Of a DNA stretch of 64,000 bases, positions 8,430 through 16,982 are shown in pieces. The first letter of the stretch is position 1. Each line of letters begins with the position of its first letter. The notes under the pieces are model-generated. The model made no database searches, was not told where the DNA came from, and was given only the letters and a program-made list of their open reading frames with translations. The DNA is from an uncultured Bacteroidales bacterium (GTDB lineage Bacteria; Bacteroidota; Bacteroidia; Bacteroidales; P3): assembly GCA_944321735.1 (NCBI GenBank), contig CALUMK010000003.1, positions 1 through 64,000 on the forward strand. The letters are read 5' to 3'. The position numbers and the translations under genes are program-made.

Positions 8430-9551
8430 ATGGATAATACATCAGTGCATAACCCGCAGAAAGAGAATTTCGATTTATTGGACAGCATTATCGGTTTCTT
8501 CCGTTGGATCAAACGAGGATTGAAAGCTTTTTTTGTCAAAGGCATAGGACACGGATCGGTTTGGCTGCTCAATGTCCATATCCGGTATTTTTACATCTTC
8601 TTGGTTTTGTTATTGGGTTTGGGAACGTGGGCTTATTTGGAGAAAGATACCGAACCTGAACGCACGGAATACATAGGAACGGCATTCGTGTATTGCAATG
8701 GTTTCGATAATTTCACCTTGGATCAAGCCGTATTGAAGCTGGATTTGGCCATTCGGACAGGCGGGCTGCCTTATTTGATGGAAAATCTGGGCCTGAGTGC
8801 CAAGGAATGCCGTTTGCTGAAATCCTTGACAGTGGGCATCGGTGTCGATACCGATAACGACGGGATTCCCAATTCGATAAAATACGAAAAGAAATTCGAA
8901 GCCGACAAATACGAAAAAGGGGAAGTTCTGGAAAAGAAGAAAGAAGGCGAAATCATGGAACGTTACCCCAAGGCTCAGAAAATAGCGGACATGGCGGTGC
9001 TGGAGCTCAAGACCAAGGCCGTTAACAAGGAAACTTTCGACAAACTGGCGCAAGCCATTCTCGATTATTTGAACAATCTGCCGGACTTGCAGCGGATGTA
9101 CAAGGTGTATGCGGCCAATTTGGAATATACGCTGGCTGCTTACAATACGCAGATTATGATGCTGGACAGCCTGCAATCCATCGAGTATCTGGAAAACTCC
9201 CGCAAGCAGAAAATGGCTTATGGCCGGGATTTGTACATGACGGCCATGCTGACAACCAATCGGGAAATATCGGTGGACGATGTGGAACGGCTTTCTTCTC
9301 CGACTACCTTCTATTATGGAGAAATCCTGACTCTGGTACAGGAAAGGAACGAGTTGCAAGCCCGGTTCGAGATGGCGGATTGCCCGGTGTCCACGCTTTC
9401 CACCTTTGTGCCCACTCGGCATCGTTTGCCGGATTACTGGTATATCTGGCCTATTGTCATCGCTGTAGCTGGGACGGGCTTGATTGGCGGCTGCATCGAC
9501 AACCGCAGGAAGATAGGTGCTTATCTAAAGGAACAGCACAAAATTCGCTAA
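8430..9551 (+). CDS. Two-pass inner-membrane protein of unknown function
   Basis: A 373-residue protein I do not recognise. It has a short basic cytoplasmic N-terminus, a transmembrane helix at about 48-70, a long charged and helical middle region (about 75-330), and a second transmembrane helix at about 335-353 followed by a basic tail. This two-helix layout with a large periplasmic helical domain resembles Wzz/chain-length-determinant proteins, but no Wzz signature is seen and no polysaccharide gene is adjacent. A short stretch, DTDNDGIPNSIKYE, looks like a calcium-binding loop of the thrombospondin type-3 kind. It has its own promoter and a strong terminator. Confidence 0.75.
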   Translation: MDNTSVHNPQKENFDLLDSIIGFFRWIKRGLKAFFVKGIGHGSVWLLNVHIRYFYIFLVLLLGLGTWAYLEKDTEPERTEYIGTAFVYCNGFDNFTLDQAVLKLDLAIRTGGLPYLMENLGLSAKECRLLKSLTVGIGVDTDNDGIPNSIKYEKKFEADKYEKGEVLEKKKEGEIMERYPKAQKIADMAVLELKTKAVNKETFDKLAQAILDYLNNLPDLQRMYKVYAANLEYTLAAYNTQIMMLDSLQSIEYLENSRKQKMAYGRDLYMTAMLTTNREISVDDVERLSSPTTFYYGEILTLVQERNELQARFEMADCPVSTLSTFVPTRHRLPDYWYIWPIVIAVAGTGLIGGCIDNRRKIGAYLKEQHKIR

Positions 9552-9573
9552 GGATAGTTTATATTCGGCGGAA

Positions 9574-9617
9574 AGGCGTTTCAATCCCTTTTTATGGGTA
9601 TTGGAACGCCTTTTTTT
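9574..9617 (+). terminator. Rho-independent terminator
   Basis: A 12-bp arm (9574-9585) pairs with 9600-9611 with one G-U pair. An inner CCC/GGG pairing tightens the stem, and seven T residues follow. It ends the transcript of the two-pass membrane protein and lies before the convergent dehydrogenase gene. Confidence 0.88.
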
Positions 9618-9665
9618 ATTTGGCCGCCTTTCCTCTTGTTGGAATCGCGGCTTTGCGGGAATTTC

Positions 9666-10598
9666 TCAGTTGACCACATGGATAGGATGTCCGGCGTAAA
9701 AGGCTTTGACGTTTTCGGCGGCTGTTTTCATCATGTCCAACAGGGTTTCTTCGGTATTGCCGCCGATATGGGGGGAAAGCACGACATTGTTCATGCTGTA
9801 GAGGGCTTCCGTGATATGAGGTTCGTTCTCGTACACATCCAGGGCGGCTCCGGCGAGCCGGCCTTCTTGCAGGCAGGCGGCCAAGGCTTTTTCGTCCACG
9901 ACCGGTCCGCGGGAAGTGTTGATCAGGACCGCGTCCTTTTTCATCAGGTTCAGCTCTTTTTCCCCGATTAGGTGGTGCGTCTGTTCGTTGAGCGGCACAT
10001 GCAGGCTCACGATGTCGGCTTTTTGCAGCAGTTCTTGCAGGCTGAGCCGTTGATAGCCGGGGACTTCGGTGCGCGGGTTGTAGTAAACCACTTGCATCCG
10101 GAAAGGTTGTGCCATTTCGGCCAAACGCCGGCCGATTTTCCCCATGCCCACGATACCGAGGAGTTTTCCGTCCAGGCTTCTTGAGGTCAGTTGACGGTAC
10201 TTCCACAAGGCTTCCTTTTCGGTCCGGATCCGGTGGTTGGTCTCGGCCGTGCGCCGCATCAGCCCCAGCATCAGGCTCATCGCGATTTCGGCGGTAGACT
10301 GGGTCACCGAATCCGGGGTATTGCAGACAGTGATGCCTTTCTGCCGGGCGTAATGGATGTCCACATTGTTGAATCCGGCGCCTAAGTTGCAGATGAGTTT
10401 CAGCTTGGGGGCTTTGTCTATCAATTGGTTCGATACCGGGAAGAGGCTGGCGATGACCAGGATTTCCACATCCCGGATTTTTTCGTCCATGTCCCGTACC
10501 GAATAAATGGGCTTGCCTTCGGCGAAGCAGACATCTAAGCCTTGGGGCATATCGTGGAAAGTTTCATGGTAGTAGTCGGTATTGACGAGGATTTTCAT
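9666..10598 (-). CDS. D-isomer-specific 2-hydroxyacid dehydrogenase
   Basis: A 310-residue NAD(P)-dependent dehydrogenase. The Rossmann motif GIVGMGKIGRRLA lies near residue 147. The family signature NTSRGPVVDEKALAACLQEG contains the catalytic arginine region, with the catalytic glutamate in DVYENEP and histidine in SPHIGGNTEET. It is closest in feel to glyoxylate/hydroxypyruvate or 2-ketogluconate reductases, but the substrate cannot be fixed. A possible promoter lies about 80-115 bases upstream. The gene stands alone. Confidence 0.9.
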   Translation of the reverse strand: MKILVNTDYYHETFHDMPQGLDVCFAEGKPIYSVRDMDEKIRDVEILVIASLFPVSNQLIDKAPKLKLICNLGAGFNNVDIHYARQKGITVCNTPDSVTQSTAEIAMSLMLGLMRRTAETNHRIRTEKEALWKYRQLTSRSLDGKLLGIVGMGKIGRRLAEMAQPFRMQVVYYNPRTEVPGYQRLSLQELLQKADIVSLHVPLNEQTHHLIGEKELNLMKKDAVLINTSRGPVVDEKALAACLQEGRLAGAALDVYENEPHITEALYSMNNVVLSPHIGGNTEETLLDMMKTAAENVKAFYAGHPIHVVN

Positions 10599-10951
10599 TT
10601 GTACAGGTTTTGACGGTGAGCGTTTTGTCGGGTGGCCGGTTCTTCGGTTTTGAAAGGTTGGCCGCCGTCATTCAAGAAGCTAAGATAGCAAGTTTATGGG
10701 TAATATGGGCAAAATCCTGCGGTCTGCCATTTCCTGTTGGAGAGGGTAAGTTTGTCGGTAATCTGGCCCTTGATGGGGTCTGGAATGGATTTTTTTGTAC
10801 TTTTATGCGGTAGCAGAGGGCTGTTTTAGGGGTAGGAGGGCGAGGCGGGATGGGCTGAGCGGGGAAAGGCTGGTGGATGGATTTGTTTTGTGGATGAGGC
10901 GTTTGGCTGCGGTGCGCTACTCTTTTTTGGTTCGAAAAATCATCATTGAAA
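10599..10951. other. Divergent intergenic region with candidate promoter
   Basis: About 350 bases between the dehydrogenase (minus) and the transglutaminase lipoprotein (plus). For the minus strand, TATCTTAG (10,680-10,687) with TTG (10,710-10,712) at a 22-base spacing is a near-consensus promoter. For the plus strand, TAAGTTTG at 10,747-10,754 fits the -7 box but has no -33 box at the right distance. I see no small gene. Confidence 0.4.
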
Positions 10952-13711
10952 ATGAAGAAATATTTACGGATTCTGATGTTGGCGGCGGTGTGCATGGCCG
11001 CTTATTCTTGTGATTACAAGCCTTTTTTCTCGGACAGGGCGCAATGGGAGGAAACGGAGGCGGCTTTCGCTCGGAAGAAGGAGTTTTTTGCGGACGGGCG
11101 TTTCTTTTCGGTCTTTGACGAGGCGGAGATGAACTGTGAAGAAAGGGAGGCGATGATGTTCTTGTATGCCTATATGCCGCTGAGCGATATAACGGATTAT
11201 GAGGGAGAGTTTTACTTGGGAAATGTGCGGATGGCGTTCAAGGTCTGGAGGGAGATGCCGTGGGGCAAGGACGTGCCGGAGAAGGAGTTCCGGCATTTCG
11301 TGCTGCCGATCAGGGTCAACAATGAGAATCTGGATTCGAGCCGCTGGGTGTTTTATGATGAATTGGCCAAGAGGGTGAAAGGTTTGTCGATGTACGATGC
11401 CGTTCTGGAGGTGAACCACTGGTGCCATGAAAAGGCTATTTATACGCCGAGCGATGCGCGGACTTCCTCGCCTTTGGCGACGGTGAAGACGGCTTACGGG
11501 CGTTGCGGCGAGGAATCGACTTTCTTGGTGGCAGCCTTGCGTTCGGTGGGCATTCCGGCCCGTCAGGTCTATACGCCGCGTTGGGCACATACCGATGACA
11601 ACCATGCCTGGGTGGAAGCCTATGTGGACGGGCAGTGGCATTTCTTAGGGGCTTGCGAGCCGGAACCGGTCTTGGATCTGGCTTGGTTCAACGACCCGGT
11701 GGCGCGGGGGATGCTGATGCACACCAAGGTCTTCGGGCTGTATCCGGGGCCGGAGGAAATCATGCAGGTGACACCTTGCTATACGGAAATCAATGTGATT
11801 GATACTTACGCGGAGGCGGCACAGGTTCGGGTTCGGGTGTTAGACAGGGATGGCGAGCCTGTGGCGGGGATTCCGGTGGAATTCAAGCTCTACAATTACG
11901 CGGAATTTTATACGGTGGCCACCAAGACGAGCGACGAGGCGGGCATGGCTTCGCTTTCGGCCGGCAAAGGGGATATGTTGGTCTGGGCGGCGAAGGAGGG
12001 CCTTTTCGGCTTCCGCAAGGTGTCTTTCGGCAAGGATTCGGTGGTGGATTTGGTGCTGGAACACAAGGTGGGCGATGAATTTTCGGTGCAGATGGACATA
12101 GTGCCGCCGGTAGAAAAGAGCAATCCGGTGAAAGTGAGCGCGGAACAGAGGGCGGAGAACAACCGGAGGCTGTTAGTGGAGGATAGTATCCGTCATCTTT
12201 ATGTAGCTACGTTTTATACGGCGGAACGGGCGGCGGCGCGTTGCTTGGAACTGGGTGTGGATACGGCGGCTTTCGTGCCGGTCTTGGTGGGCAGCCGGGG
12301 AAACCATGCGGAAATAGACGCTTTCATGGAAGGTGTCGAGCCGGGCAGGCGGGCGGAAGCGGTGGCATTCCTGCGGGCGTTGAGCGAGAAGGATTGGCGG
12401 GATGCGTCTTGCAGCGTGTTAAGGGCGCATTTCGATTTTCGTTTTCCGTGTTGGGCGGAAGCGGGGGAAAAGGATGGAAGTGCCGGTGCTGATGTTGCTG
12501 CTGGTGTCGGTGTCGGTGTCGGTGCCGGTGCCGGTGGCGAAAAGGCTTTGGCAGCCGGGATGCGGCGGTATTCGGACGAGACCTATCTTCGCTATGTGAT
12601 GAACCCGCGCGTGGAATACGAGATGCTGACGCCTTACAAACAGTATTTTGCGGAAGTCTGGCCGGAGGAGCAGCGGGCGGAATGGGCGCTTGACCCCTCT
12701 GCGCTCTTGCGATGGATGGCGGACAGTATCCGGATTGAGAACGACTTGAACTTGCAGGCGATGCCGATGTCGCCCCAAGGGGTGTATGAGGCGAGGGTGG
12801 CCGATTTGCGGAGCTACAAGATATTTCTGGTGAGTGTGTTGCGGAGCATGGGCGTGGCCGCGCAGCTGCACCCGGTAACAAATGAGGTTTTATGTGCGGA
12901 GGAAGAAGGGGATTGGAAACTTGTTTGGACTTATGATATGGAAGGAACGGTAGGGCCGGCGGGTCTTTGGGGCTTGGATTACAATGTTTCTCCCAATCTG
13001 CCCGACCCTCGTTATTACTCTCACTTCACTTTGTCCTATTACAAAGATGGCCGGTGGGAACTTCAGACTTATCCGGAGGAAGGAAGTTCTTGGAAGTCCC
13101 TCTTTGCCGAATCTCGGGTGATGCGGGATGGATATTACCTTTTGGTGAGCGGAACGCGTCTTGCGGATGGTTCAGTATTGGCAAACCTTTCCTTTTTACC
13201 GGTGACGAAGCGTAAGCCAGGGCGTGCGGATTTGGTGATGCGGGATGACCCCTCGGCCATCAAGGTGATAGGTTCGTTCAATTCGGAAAACAAGTATTTT
13301 GATTTGGAAAGCCGATCGGTGAAGAGTGTCTTGGAAACGACGGGCCGGGGTTATTTCGCGCTGGCCGTTTTGGGGGCCGGGGAAGAGCCGACCAACCATG
13401 CATTGCGGGATTTGGCCCGCTTGGCATCGGATTTGGAAGCCTGGGGACGGACGTTGCTCTTGCTTTTCCCGGACGAGGCGGCCTATCAGTCGTATTTGAA
13501 GCATCCCATAGATGGACTTCCGTCTACAGTCCGCTTCGGCATCGACCAGGATGGCGTGATTGAAAAGGAATTGGCAACGAATCTGCGGTTGTCGGAGGGT
13601 AAACGGCCGGTGTTCGTGGTGGGGGATACTTTCAACCGGGTGGTCTATGCGAGCCAGGGCTACAATACGTCCTTGGGGACGATGTTGGAGAGGTTGGTTC
13701 GTGAATTGTAG
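10952..13711 (+). CDS. Large lipoprotein with transglutaminase-like domain
   Basis: A 919-residue predicted lipoprotein: a signal peptide ends in AAYSC, with the lipidated cysteine at residue 20. A transglutaminase-like core occupies roughly residues 140-260, with catalytic C185 in GRCGEES and H218 in DDNHAWVE. The usual Asp position falls in an LGACEPEP segment instead. A carboxypeptidase-regulatory/Ig-like fold follows at about 290-380. The last 110 residues look thioredoxin-like but have no cysteines. A glycine/valine/alanine run near residue 520 is encoded by a hexamer repeat. Related Bacteroidota proteins are annotated only as transglutaminase-domain proteins; the target is unknown. ATG 10,952 is chosen over TTG 10,946. 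Confidence 0.85.
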   Translation: MKKYLRILMLAAVCMAAYSCDYKPFFSDRAQWEETEAAFARKKEFFADGRFFSVFDEAEMNCEEREAMMFLYAYMPLSDITDYEGEFYLGNVRMAFKVWREMPWGKDVPEKEFRHFVLPIRVNNENLDSSRWVFYDELAKRVKGLSMYDAVLEVNHWCHEKAIYTPSDARTSSPLATVKTAYGRCGEESTFLVAALRSVGIPARQVYTPRWAHTDDNHAWVEAYVDGQWHFLGACEPEPVLDLAWFNDPVARGMLMHTKVFGLYPGPEEIMQVTPCYTEINVIDTYAEAAQVRVRVLDRDGEPVAGIPVEFKLYNYAEFYTVATKTSDEAGMASLSAGKGDMLVWAAKEGLFGFRKVSFGKDSVVDLVLEHKVGDEFSVQMDIVPPVEKSNPVKVSAEQRAENNRRLLVEDSIRHLYVATFYTAERAAARCLELGVDTAAFVPVLVGSRGNHAEIDAFMEGVEPGRRAEAVAFLRALSEKDWRDASCSVLRAHFDFRFPCWAEAGEKDGSAGADVAAGVGVGVGAGAGGEKALAAGMRRYSDETYLRYVMNPRVEYEMLTPYKQYFAEVWPEEQRAEWALDPSALLRWMADSIRIENDLNLQAMPMSPQGVYEARVADLRSYKIFLVSVLRSMGVAAQLHPVTNEVLCAEEEGDWKLVWTYDMEGTVGPAGLWGLDYNVSPNLPDPRYYSHFTLSYYKDGRWELQTYPEEGSSWKSLFAESRVMRDGYYLLVSGTRLADGSVLANLSFLPVTKRKPGRADLVMRDDPSAIKVIGSFNSENKYFDLESRSVKSVLETTGRGYFALAVLGAGEEPTNHALRDLARLASDLEAWGRTLLLLFPDEAAYQSYLKHPIDGLPSTVRFGIDQDGVIEKELATNLRLSEGKRPVFVVGDTFNRVVYASQGYNTSLGTMLERLVREL
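12503..12538 (+). repeat. In-frame hexamer microsatellite
   Basis: Six consecutive 6-bp units of the form GGTGYC/GGTGGC, the first three identical (GGTGTC), encode a Val-Gly/Ala-Gly run inside the transglutaminase lipoprotein. Unit gain or loss would change linker length without shifting frame. Confidence 0.85.
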
Positions 13712-13767
13712 CGGCTGTCCGGTGCCTATTCCGGTACCGGCTTGCTTCAGGCAGGTTCTATGGGTAG

Positions 13768-13798
13768 GTCGAGGTATAAGTCGAGGTATAGGTCGAGG
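13768..13798 (+). repeat. 12-bp tandem repeat, about 2.6 units
   Basis: GTCGAGGTATAA (13,768-13,779), GTCGAGGTATAG (13,780-13,791) and a partial GTCGAGG (to 13,798) lie in the 177-base gap between the lipoprotein and the next small gene. No coding role is seen. Confidence 0.8.
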
Positions 13799-13888
13799 CG
13801 ATTTTTGCCGGACGAGCTAAATTTTAAAACTCGGATTAGAGAGGGGCTGGCCTCCATTTTATGGCTGGCTGTGAATCTTTGAAGGATT

Positions 13889-14284
13889 ATGAACTTTGTG
13901 AATATGAATGCGTTGAAAGTCTTTTTCTTGTCAGCGATGGGGACTTTTGCGGCCTTGACGGCCGATTTGCAGGCGGGGAATCCGGTTTTGCTGCCGGAGA
14001 GGACGGGGACGGCTGTTGTCGGAATGGAAGAACCTATCGACGATGATTGCCGGTGCGAGGGTATCCCCTTGTATGGCAAGGTCAAGGTAGTGGAAGCCTT
14101 TGCCGATTTCAAGGTGAAGATTGTCGGTTCGTTCCCAGATTTGAAAGTGAAGACCGTCTCGGCTTTTGCCGACGAATGCGGGGAATGGCAGTTCGTGGAG
14201 AGCTTCCCTGACTTTACCGTTCAGTTTGTAGCGAGTTTCCCCGACTTTACGATACAGTTCGTGGAAAATTTCCCGGGGCTTTGA
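13889..14284 (+). CDS. Small exported protein of 11-residue beta repeats
   Basis: A 131-residue protein with a signal peptide (core LKVFFLSAMGTFAALTA). After a short DDDCRC segment it consists of tandem 11-residue units of the form F-[AP]-D-[FL]-x-V-[KQ]-[IFT]-V-x-[SAN]. Five or six copies run from about residue 72 to the C-terminus, interrupted once by an ECGEW insertion. The alternating pattern suggests a beta-solenoid or stacked beta-hairpins. I do not know a named function. Starts at 13,889 or 13,904 are both possible; the second gives a more typical signal peptide. It reads towards cinA and stops 45 bases before it. Confidence 0.72.
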   Translation: MNFVNMNALKVFFLSAMGTFAALTADLQAGNPVLLPERTGTAVVGMEEPIDDDCRCEGIPLYGKVKVVEAFADFKVKIVGSFPDLKVKTVSAFADECGEWQFVESFPDFTVQFVASFPDFTIQFVENFPGL

Positions 14285-14329
14285 GTGGTTCCATTACGAA
14301 TGGCAACATCGGACAGGAGGGTTTGTAAA

Positions 14330-15598
14330 TTAGTTGTTATTGTTTGCTTCGGCCTCGGTTGTCAAGGCGGTGAGCAGCAGGCCGAGGGCTTGGATGCTGG
14401 CGCGTTCTATATTGCGCTCGCGGTCGGAAGAGAAACGGCAGAGCTTGGTAAGGCAGGTTCGGGGCGTGGCGACTGCGATCCAGACGGTGCCGACCGACTT
14501 CTGGGGCGTGCCGCCGCCGGGCCCGGCGATGCCGGAGGTGGCAATGGCGTAGTCGGTGCCGAACTTGCGGCGGGCGGACTGCGCCATCTCGATGACGGTT
14601 TCCTCGCTGACCGCGCCCTGTTGCCGGAGCGTATCCGACTGTACGTCTAAAATGCTTTCCTTGATTTCGTTGCTGTAGGCAATCACGCTTCCTTTGTAGT
14701 AATCCGAGCTGCCGGGCACGGCGGTGATCAGATGCGCTAGGTATCCGCCGGTGCAGCTTTCGGCCGTGCTGAGGCTGCGGCCCTGTCCGCGCAGGAGGCT
14801 GCCGATATGGGCGGCGAGGCTGTCCGATTGCGGGCCGCCGGGTATTATATATTGGTATCGGTTGGATTGCAGGCAGCTTTCCAAGCGTCCGGCCTGGGTC
14901 TCCAGCGCGGGCAGGGCCGCAGCTTTGGCGGTCAGCCGCAATTTGACATAACCCGGAGAGGGAAGGTAGGCCAGACCCATCTTTTCCGGCAATTGGTTCT
15001 CGAAAGCTTCCAATTTCTCGGCCAAGGCCGATTCGGCTACATTGTAGACGATGAACATCCGGTAGGCCATCGCGATTTGGGGGAAACGCTGGTGCAGGCG
15101 CGGCATCACTTCCTCGTCCATCAGGCATTCCATTTCGAAAGGCACGCCCGGCAGTGAAATGGCCTGCTTGCCGTTTTGGCTGAACCACATCCCTGCGGCT
15201 GTCCCTTTGCGGTTGGGCAGTATCTCGGCCTTGCGCGGCAAAAGCGCCTGGTCTCGGTTTAGTCGGTTCATCGGGGCTTGGCGGTGGGCCAAGAGGCTTT
15301 CAATATGCCGGTAGGTTTGGTCGTCAAAAACCAGTTCGTCGTCGAAATAATCGCAGAGGACTTTCTTGGTGATGTCGTCCTTGGTGGGACCTAAGCCGCC
15401 GGTGATGAAAAGGAGGTCGGCCTCTGACAGGAGATTATCCAGCGTCTGGCGGATGGCATCGCCCTGGTCGGGAACGCTCTGCATACGGCAGGTTTCTATG
15501 CCGGATTCGCTCAAAAGACGGGCTATATAGATGCTGTTGGTATCGGTGATTTGCCCCATCAGGATCTCGTCCCCGATGGTCAGGATGGCTGCTTTCAT
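14330..15598 (-). CDS. cinA: CinA family protein (nicotinamide-nucleotide amidohydrolase)
   Basis: A 422-residue two-domain protein. The N-terminal MoCF/COG1058 domain (about 1-170) begins with ILTIGDEILMGQ and carries TGGLGPTKDD. The C-terminal amidohydrolase domain (about 260-420) has AESCTGGYLAHLIT and a GIAGPGGGT loop. The C-terminal domain deamidates NMN to nicotinate mononucleotide in pyridine-nucleotide recycling. The N-terminal domain acts as an ADP-ribose pyrophosphatase in some members. The open frame extends about 40 codons upstream, but the ATG at 15,598 begins the conserved region. Confidence 0.93.
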   Translation of the reverse strand: MKAAILTIGDEILMGQITDTNSIYIARLLSESGIETCRMQSVPDQGDAIRQTLDNLLSEADLLFITGGLGPTKDDITKKVLCDYFDDELVFDDQTYRHIESLLAHRQAPMNRLNRDQALLPRKAEILPNRKGTAAGMWFSQNGKQAISLPGVPFEMECLMDEEVMPRLHQRFPQIAMAYRMFIVYNVAESALAEKLEAFENQLPEKMGLAYLPSPGYVKLRLTAKAAALPALETQAGRLESCLQSNRYQYIIPGGPQSDSLAAHIGSLLRGQGRSLSTAESCTGGYLAHLITAVPGSSDYYKGSVIAYSNEIKESILDVQSDTLRQQGAVSEETVIEMAQSARRKFGTDYAIATSGIAGPGGGTPQKSVGTVWIAVATPRTCLTKLCRFSSDRERNIERASIQALGLLLTALTTEAEANNNN

Positions 15599-15712
15599 AA
15601 TGAATGTAAGTATGATAGATTCGGTATCCGGATTTGTTCGATTCCGTTCGGTTGCAGGCTTGAGCCTTTGGCAGGATACGGTTGCAGCCGGGCTGCCGGT
15701 TCTTTGAAGCCG

Positions 15713-15720
15713 CAAAGTTA
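15713..15720 (-). promoter_or_regulatory. Candidate -7 box of the cinA promoter
   Basis: Read on the minus strand, the bases give TAACTTTG, a full match to the TAnnTTTG element, about 115 bases upstream of the cinA start. No TTTG is seen at the expected -33 position, so confidence is moderate. Confidence 0.45.
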
Positions 15721-15799
15721 CTAAATACTGTTATACGCCGATGTCTCTGCTCGGTTTTGGTCGGTTTCGCCTTAGTTTTACTCTTTTTGGAAAAATCCT

Positions 15800-15807
15800 T
15801 ACATTTG
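15800..15807 (+). promoter_or_regulatory. Candidate -7 box of the pst operon promoter
   Basis: TACATTTG matches TAnnTTTG and lies 47 bases before the pstS ATG. The -33 region is only T-rich (around 15,777-15,780). No PhoB-type box is evident by eye. Confidence 0.5.
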
Positions 15808-15854
15808 CTGGTTTGGGAGAACGCGGGGACGGGCAAAACAAAACAAGAAACGAT

Positions 15855-16907
15855 ATGAAGAAGATTCTACTATTGGCCGTCTTAGGCTCATTCTTGGCTA
15901 TGGTATCCTGCAATAGTTCAGGCAATTCAAACCGAAAATCCAAAGGAGGGCTTCAAGGGGAAGTGAACATTTCAGGGGCGTTCGCGCTCTACCCGATGAC
16001 CCTTTTGTGGGCCGAAGAATTTCAGGAAGCCAATCCCGGCGTCACCGTCAATGTATCCGGCGGCGGGGCAGGAAAGGGCATGACCGATGCCTTGAACAAT
16101 ATGGTGGATTTCGGGATGATTTCGCGTGAAATCAAGCCGGCCGAAGTGGAAATGGGCGCATGGTTCATCGCTGTGGCTCGCGATGCAGTGGTTCCCACAA
16201 TCAATCCGCAAAACCCGATTTATACCGAAGTGCAGAAACGGGGCATGACCCGGGATCAGCTCTACAAGATTTTCGTGACCCGCGAGATTACCAAGTGGAA
16301 TCAGGTTTATCCGGGTCTGGCCGGGATGCCGGATGTGGATATCAATGTTTATACCCGTTCGGATGCCTGCGGGGCGGCTGAGACCTTTGCCGAATACTTC
16401 GGCAAGCATCAGGAAGACTTGCAGGGAACGGGAGTCAATGGCGACCCGGGAATGGCCAATGCCGTTATCAAAGACCGGTATGGCATCGGCTACAACAACT
16501 TGGGCTTTGGTTATGACTTGGAAAGCCGCAAGCCGGTGCAAGGCTTGGGCATCCTGCCTTTGGATATAGACAGCAACGGCACGTTGGATGCGGAAGAAAA
16601 CTTCTATGCCACGGTGGATGGTTTGTCGGATGCTATCAAGAACAATGTCTATCCCGCGCCGCCGGCCCGCAACCTCTATTTCGCTTGCAAAGGCGTGCCA
16701 AGCAATCCGGCCGCCAAGGCGTTTTTGGAATACATCCTGTCCAAGGGTCAGGCTCTGACCGAAATGGGCGGCTATGTGGCGCTTCCTTCTTCGATATTGG
16801 ATGAACAGCTGCGGAAATTGGGCGGCTTTCCGGAATCAGGAGCGGCAACGGCTTCCCGGACTGAGGATCATCAAACGGCTTCCCAAACGGCCGAAGTGGC
16901 GGAATAA
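15855..16907 (+). CDS. pstS: Phosphate ABC transporter, substrate-binding lipoprotein
   Basis: A 350-residue PstS-like protein that captures phosphate in the periplasm. A lipoprotein signal peptide ends LAMVSC. The mature protein begins with the GAFALYPMTLLWAEEF segment, followed by SGGGAGKGMTDAL and SDACGAAETFAEYF, which are the phosphate-binding loop regions of the PBP-like family. The gene is first of four in a pstSCAB order. The ORF is open to 15,741, but the ATG at 15,855 gives the signal peptide and sits behind a promoter-like -7 box. The 76-base gap to pstC is the widest in the operon. Confidence 0.92.
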   Translation: MKKILLLAVLGSFLAMVSCNSSGNSNRKSKGGLQGEVNISGAFALYPMTLLWAEEFQEANPGVTVNVSGGGAGKGMTDALNNMVDFGMISREIKPAEVEMGAWFIAVARDAVVPTINPQNPIYTEVQKRGMTRDQLYKIFVTREITKWNQVYPGLAGMPDVDINVYTRSDACGAAETFAEYFGKHQEDLQGTGVNGDPGMANAVIKDRYGIGYNNLGFGYDLESRKPVQGLGILPLDIDSNGTLDAEENFYATVDGLSDAIKNNVYPAPPARNLYFACKGVPSNPAAKAFLEYILSKGQALTEMGGYVALPSSILDEQLRKLGGFPESGAATASRTEDHQTASQTAEVAE

Positions 16908-16982
16908 CGAAGATTTGCGTGGCAGCGCGGGCGGTTCCCTTTTTCGGGAAGGTTGTCGGCACTGTCTTTTAAACAGGATTGT

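Noticed and set aside
14337..15188. 283-codon minus-strand open frame
   Set aside because: A different frame of cinA with Arg/Pro-rich, protein-unlike sequence.
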